The notes beneath the pieces were generated by a model that was not told the DNA's origin, searched no databases, and was given only the letters and a program-made list of their open reading frames with translations. A program made the position numbers and the translations under genes. From Bacteroidota bacterium (GTDB lineage Bacteria > Bacteroidota > Bacteroidia > Bacteroidales > F082): a DNA stretch of 36,668 nucleotides. Shown here in pieces: positions 34,569 to 36,668 of the stretch (positions are counted from its first letter, which is position 1; each line of letters starts with the position of its first letter). Location: the NCBI GenBank assembly GCA_023396415.1, contig JAEWWJ010000055.1, forward strand, positions 1 through 36,668, read 5' to 3'.

Positions 34569-34598
34569 AAAAACCTCACCGGGGGAGATGAGGTTTTT
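34569..34598 (-). terminator. Rho-independent terminator after gldJ
   Basis: AAAAACCTCA (34569-34578) and TGAGGTTTTT (34589-34598) form a perfect 10-bp stem around a 10-nt loop. Read on the minus strand it ends in a run of T. It lies about 20 nt after the gldJ stop and separates that gene from murF. Confidence 0.8.
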
Positions 34599-34617
34599 GC
34601 AGTCTTTTTGAAGGAAT

Positions 34618-36081
34618 CTATTTCCCGAAAGAGCTTCCCACTTTGTTCATGGCACAGCGGAAACCGATGGAGCTTGACGCTTCATCTTCGTTCAAGTAGC
34701 GGCGCACACCCGGACTTAAAAAGTAAGCGCGGTCGGCCCATGAGCCACCTTTGTAAACACGTGCTTTGTCAGAAATCAAAGTCGTTTCACCATATTCATA
34801 CATTTTTGAAGTGGAATTAGGATCTTCACTCAAGTTCGACCAATCGTTTTGAATGGAAGAAGCGTAGTCGCCATCACGATAGTTAACAGCGTTTCCGCGG
34901 CGGTAATTTTTGCGGTTGGCGGCTTCTTCCGGAGTGATTTCAACATATTGCAAACGGCCAAGTGAATCTTTTTGAGCGATTGAACCATCTATATCGCGCT
35001 TTTTGTTTTCAAAAATATTACCACGGAAGGGACTGAAATCCGAGACATCTTCAAACGACAGCGGGCGATACACATCTAAAACCCATTCGGCAACGTTGCC
35101 TCCCATATTGTACAAACCATAATCATTGGGCCAATATGAACCCACCGGAGCAGGCTGGGCTGCACCATCGTTAAGGCTGCCGGCCACACCCATATAGTCG
35201 CCTTGTCCGCGCTTGAAATTGGCCACAAAACTTCCCATATATTTTTTATGATCGGTGCGCAGCCCATCGCCATTCCAAGGATATTTTCTTCCTTCAACAA
35301 TACGTTCGTTGATGGTGTTTCCAACAAGGCCAATGGCCGCGTATTCCCATTCAGCTTCTGTAGGAAGACGGTATTTTGGTAACATAATACCATCTTCAAA
35401 ACGCACATTGCGTATTCCTGATCCGTTGGGATCGAGGTCGGCTTTGCCATCTTTTACCAAACCTTCATATTGACCGGCCAAATAGGCTTCGGTATTGAAA
35501 TTATTTTCGTTTTTCTGATCGGGATCAAAATCGAGAACACCGGCTTTAATGAGCAATAACTCATTCACGCGATCGGTTCTCCAGTTGGCATAATCATTGG
35601 CTTGAAGCCATGAAACACCGACAACCGGAAACTCTTGATAAGAAGGGTGACGGAAATAAAGCTCTACCAGAGGTTCGTTATAAGAGAGGCGATCGCGCCA
35701 CACCAAAGTATCTGGAAGGGCACGTTGCACCACCATCGGATAATCCTGACCATAAACACGGTTCAACCAATAGATATACTCCAAATAATCGAGGTTACTT
35801 ACCTCAGTAGCATCCATATAAAAAGAAGGTACTGTAACGCGGCGTGGGATATTGTTCCATTCAAACATTAAATCTTCCTGGGTTGCTCCCATCAAAAAAG
35901 TACCACCTTCAATGGCCACCAAACCGGGACCAACATCTTGGGCCTTACTTGTGCCCACTTCAAAACCGCCGAATTTAGGATCGTTGTAATTCCAACCGGT
36001 GGTGCGAGAGGCTTGTTTTTGGCAGGAAGTAAAGAGTATTCCTGACAGGAACATCGTTAGAATGATGTGAGATTTTTTCAT
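34618..36081 (-). CDS. gldJ: Gliding motility lipoprotein GldJ
   Basis: A 487-residue lipoprotein (MKKSHIILTMFLSGILFTSC, Cys20) with a formylglycine-generating/sulfatase-modifying-factor fold. In gliding Bacteroidota GldJ is needed for motility and stabilises the GldK component of the type IX secretion machinery. The GldJ form is indicated by TTGWNYNDPKFGGF, GPGLVAIEGGTFLMG, PDTLVWRDRLSYNEP and VGVSWLQANDYANWRTDRVNE, and by its position next to murF. FGE-fold landmarks include LPTEAEWEYAA, NMGGNVAEWVLD and YKGGSWADRAYFLSPGVRR. The catalytic cysteines of true FGE enzymes are not evident, so a structural role is likely. A PorP/SprF-like gene precedes it by 42 nt. gldKLMN are not in the window. 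Confidence 0.86.
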   Translation of the reverse strand: MKKSHIILTMFLSGILFTSCQKQASRTTGWNYNDPKFGGFEVGTSKAQDVGPGLVAIEGGTFLMGATQEDLMFEWNNIPRRVTVPSFYMDATEVSNLDYLEYIYWLNRVYGQDYPMVVQRALPDTLVWRDRLSYNEPLVELYFRHPSYQEFPVVGVSWLQANDYANWRTDRVNELLLIKAGVLDFDPDQKNENNFNTEAYLAGQYEGLVKDGKADLDPNGSGIRNVRFEDGIMLPKYRLPTEAEWEYAAIGLVGNTINERIVEGRKYPWNGDGLRTDHKKYMGSFVANFKRGQGDYMGVAGSLNDGAAQPAPVGSYWPNDYGLYNMGGNVAEWVLDVYRPLSFEDVSDFSPFRGNIFENKKRDIDGSIAQKDSLGRLQYVEITPEEAANRKNYRRGNAVNYRDGDYASSIQNDWSNLSEDPNSTSKMYEYGETTLISDKARVYKGGSWADRAYFLSPGVRRYLNEDEASSSIGFRCAMNKVGSSFGK

Positions 36082-36106
36082 TTTGATAAGATTGACTTCT
36101 ATGGTT

Positions 36107-36114
36107 CAAATTTA
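36107..36114 (-). promoter_or_regulatory. Putative -7 element for gldJ
   Basis: The minus strand reads TAAATTTG, an exact TAnnTTTG match, inside the 42-nt gap between the PorP/SprF-like gene and gldJ, 26 nt before the ATG at 36081. No -33 partner is obvious; gldJ may also be read through from upstream. Confidence 0.4.
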
Positions 36115-36123
36115 GCTTACTAA

Positions 36124-36668
36124 CTAAAATACGGGTGATTTTATTGTACGGACCTTTCGTTTTGCTTCATAATACACACAAAAATCCCAGCCTAAAGAAA
36201 CTTCGTGTGCGCCGCCACCTCTGCCGGCCAACTGAGAAACAGTATAATCATAGCTATACCCCACGCGTAAATTGATCCACTGCAAACCCACAAGGGCAGC
36301 AATAGCATCAGCATTTTGTGCGCTGTGCTTGTACCACAAACCGGTAACAAAAGGGGCTTTTGCAAAATAAACACCCATATTCAACTGACTGTATTCATCT
36401 TGCTGCAAAAATAGCAGATTTGGTTGAATCAACAGGTCTCCTTTTTCAACTTCGCCAATTGTTTGGTTGGTTGCATTAATATTGATGCCGGCATGAAGCG
36501 TAGTTCTGAGCCGCAGCCGCTCGTCGCTGAGATCGTAAAACGACAGTTCCGGCTGCGAAAGATGATCGGCACTCAGACCTGCAAAAAACTTGTCGTCATA
36601 GCCGTAGGATAAACCGGCTGCAAAATCGGCCGCGTAAACAGTTGGTTTATCGGGTCGTAGCTCAGAGG
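36124..36668 (-). CDS. PorP/SprF-family type IX secretion membrane protein (5' end outside window)
   Basis: The C-terminal 180 or so residues of an outer-membrane protein of the PorP/SprF family, whose members partner with T9SS-exported adhesins or serve the secretion machinery. The frame stays open to the window edge, so the start is missing. Visible family traits are alternating beta strands and the blocks YAADFAAGLSYGYDDKFFAG, LSADHLSQPEL, LLIQPNLLFLQQDEYSQLNM, VGLQWINLRVGYSYDYTVS and a final GAHEVSLGWDF. Transcribed toward gldJ with a 42-nt gap. Which PorP/SprF paralogue this is cannot be told from the fragment. Confidence 0.85.
   Translation of the reverse strand, partial: SELRPDKPTVYAADFAAGLSYGYDDKFFAGLSADHLSQPELSFYDLSDERLRLRTTLHAGININATNQTIGEVEKGDLLIQPNLLFLQQDEYSQLNMGVYFAKAPFVTGLWYKHSAQNADAIAALVGLQWINLRVGYSYDYTVSQLAGRGGGAHEVSLGWDFCVYYEAKRKVRTIKSPVF

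Noticed and set aside
34618..36081. Calling the FGE-fold lipoprotein GldK
   Set aside because: GldK shares the fold but is normally followed by gldL, gldM and gldN. Here the gene ends in a terminator and murF follows, and the N-terminal TGWNYNDPKFGGF and NWRTDRVNE blocks fit GldJ better.
1..36668. CRISPR array, tRNA/rRNA genes, insertion sequence, prophage or integron
   Set aside because: No regularly spaced repeats, cloverleaf-like segments, transposase or integrase reading frames, or flanking duplications were seen on reading both strands.

Overview
The window comes from a member of the Bacteroidota, probably a gliding or T9SS-bearing lineage close to the Flavobacteriales. The evidence is a GldJ-type gliding lipoprotein next to a PorP/SprF-family protein, a large transmembrane Y_Y_Y/LuxR regulator, LytTR and His_kinase signalling proteins, AT-rich intergenic DNA, and repeated Bacteroidota-type -7 promoter elements (TAnnTTTG). 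It looks like ordinary chromosome. I saw no rRNA, tRNA, CRISPR array, insertion sequence or phage gene.

Layout. (1) 1-4192: end of a PAP2 phosphatase, a convergent SAM hydrolase (DUF62), a Ca2+/Na+ antiporter, a Sua5-type tRNA t6A enzyme and a GNAT acetyltransferase. (2) 4174-8607: a giant membrane-bound LuxR regulator, then a two-gene operon for an unknown lipoprotein and an unknown exported protein. (3) 8768-14025: a compact four-gene run, all exported: an OmpA/LamG-like protein, a small lipoprotein, an 832-residue lipoprotein with an Ig-like domain and a beta-propeller, and a secreted paralogue of the small lipoprotein. (4) 14263-19458: signalling genes, namely a TPR histidine kinase with its LytTR regulator (4-nt overlap) and a cytosolic hybrid kinase. 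(5) 19820-28792: ParE, an orphan GH92 mannosidase lipoprotein, an FkbM methyltransferase, an M16 peptidase and an acyltransferase. (6) 28813-36668, all on the minus strand: a PorP/SprF-family protein and gldJ, closed by a terminator, then murF-anmK and exbB-exbD-tonB-folC.

How the parts fit. Region 6 groups envelope and wall functions: T9SS/gliding, peptidoglycan precursor ligation, murein recycling and TonB energisation, followed by folate metabolism. Region 3 is the best candidate for an undescribed system: an envelope/surface module of paralogous proteins flanking a putatively surface-exposed beta-propeller lipoprotein, with a peptidoglycan-binding OmpA protein first and signalling genes just upstream. 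Its function is not known from sequence. All assignments rest on reading motifs by eye; no database search was run.
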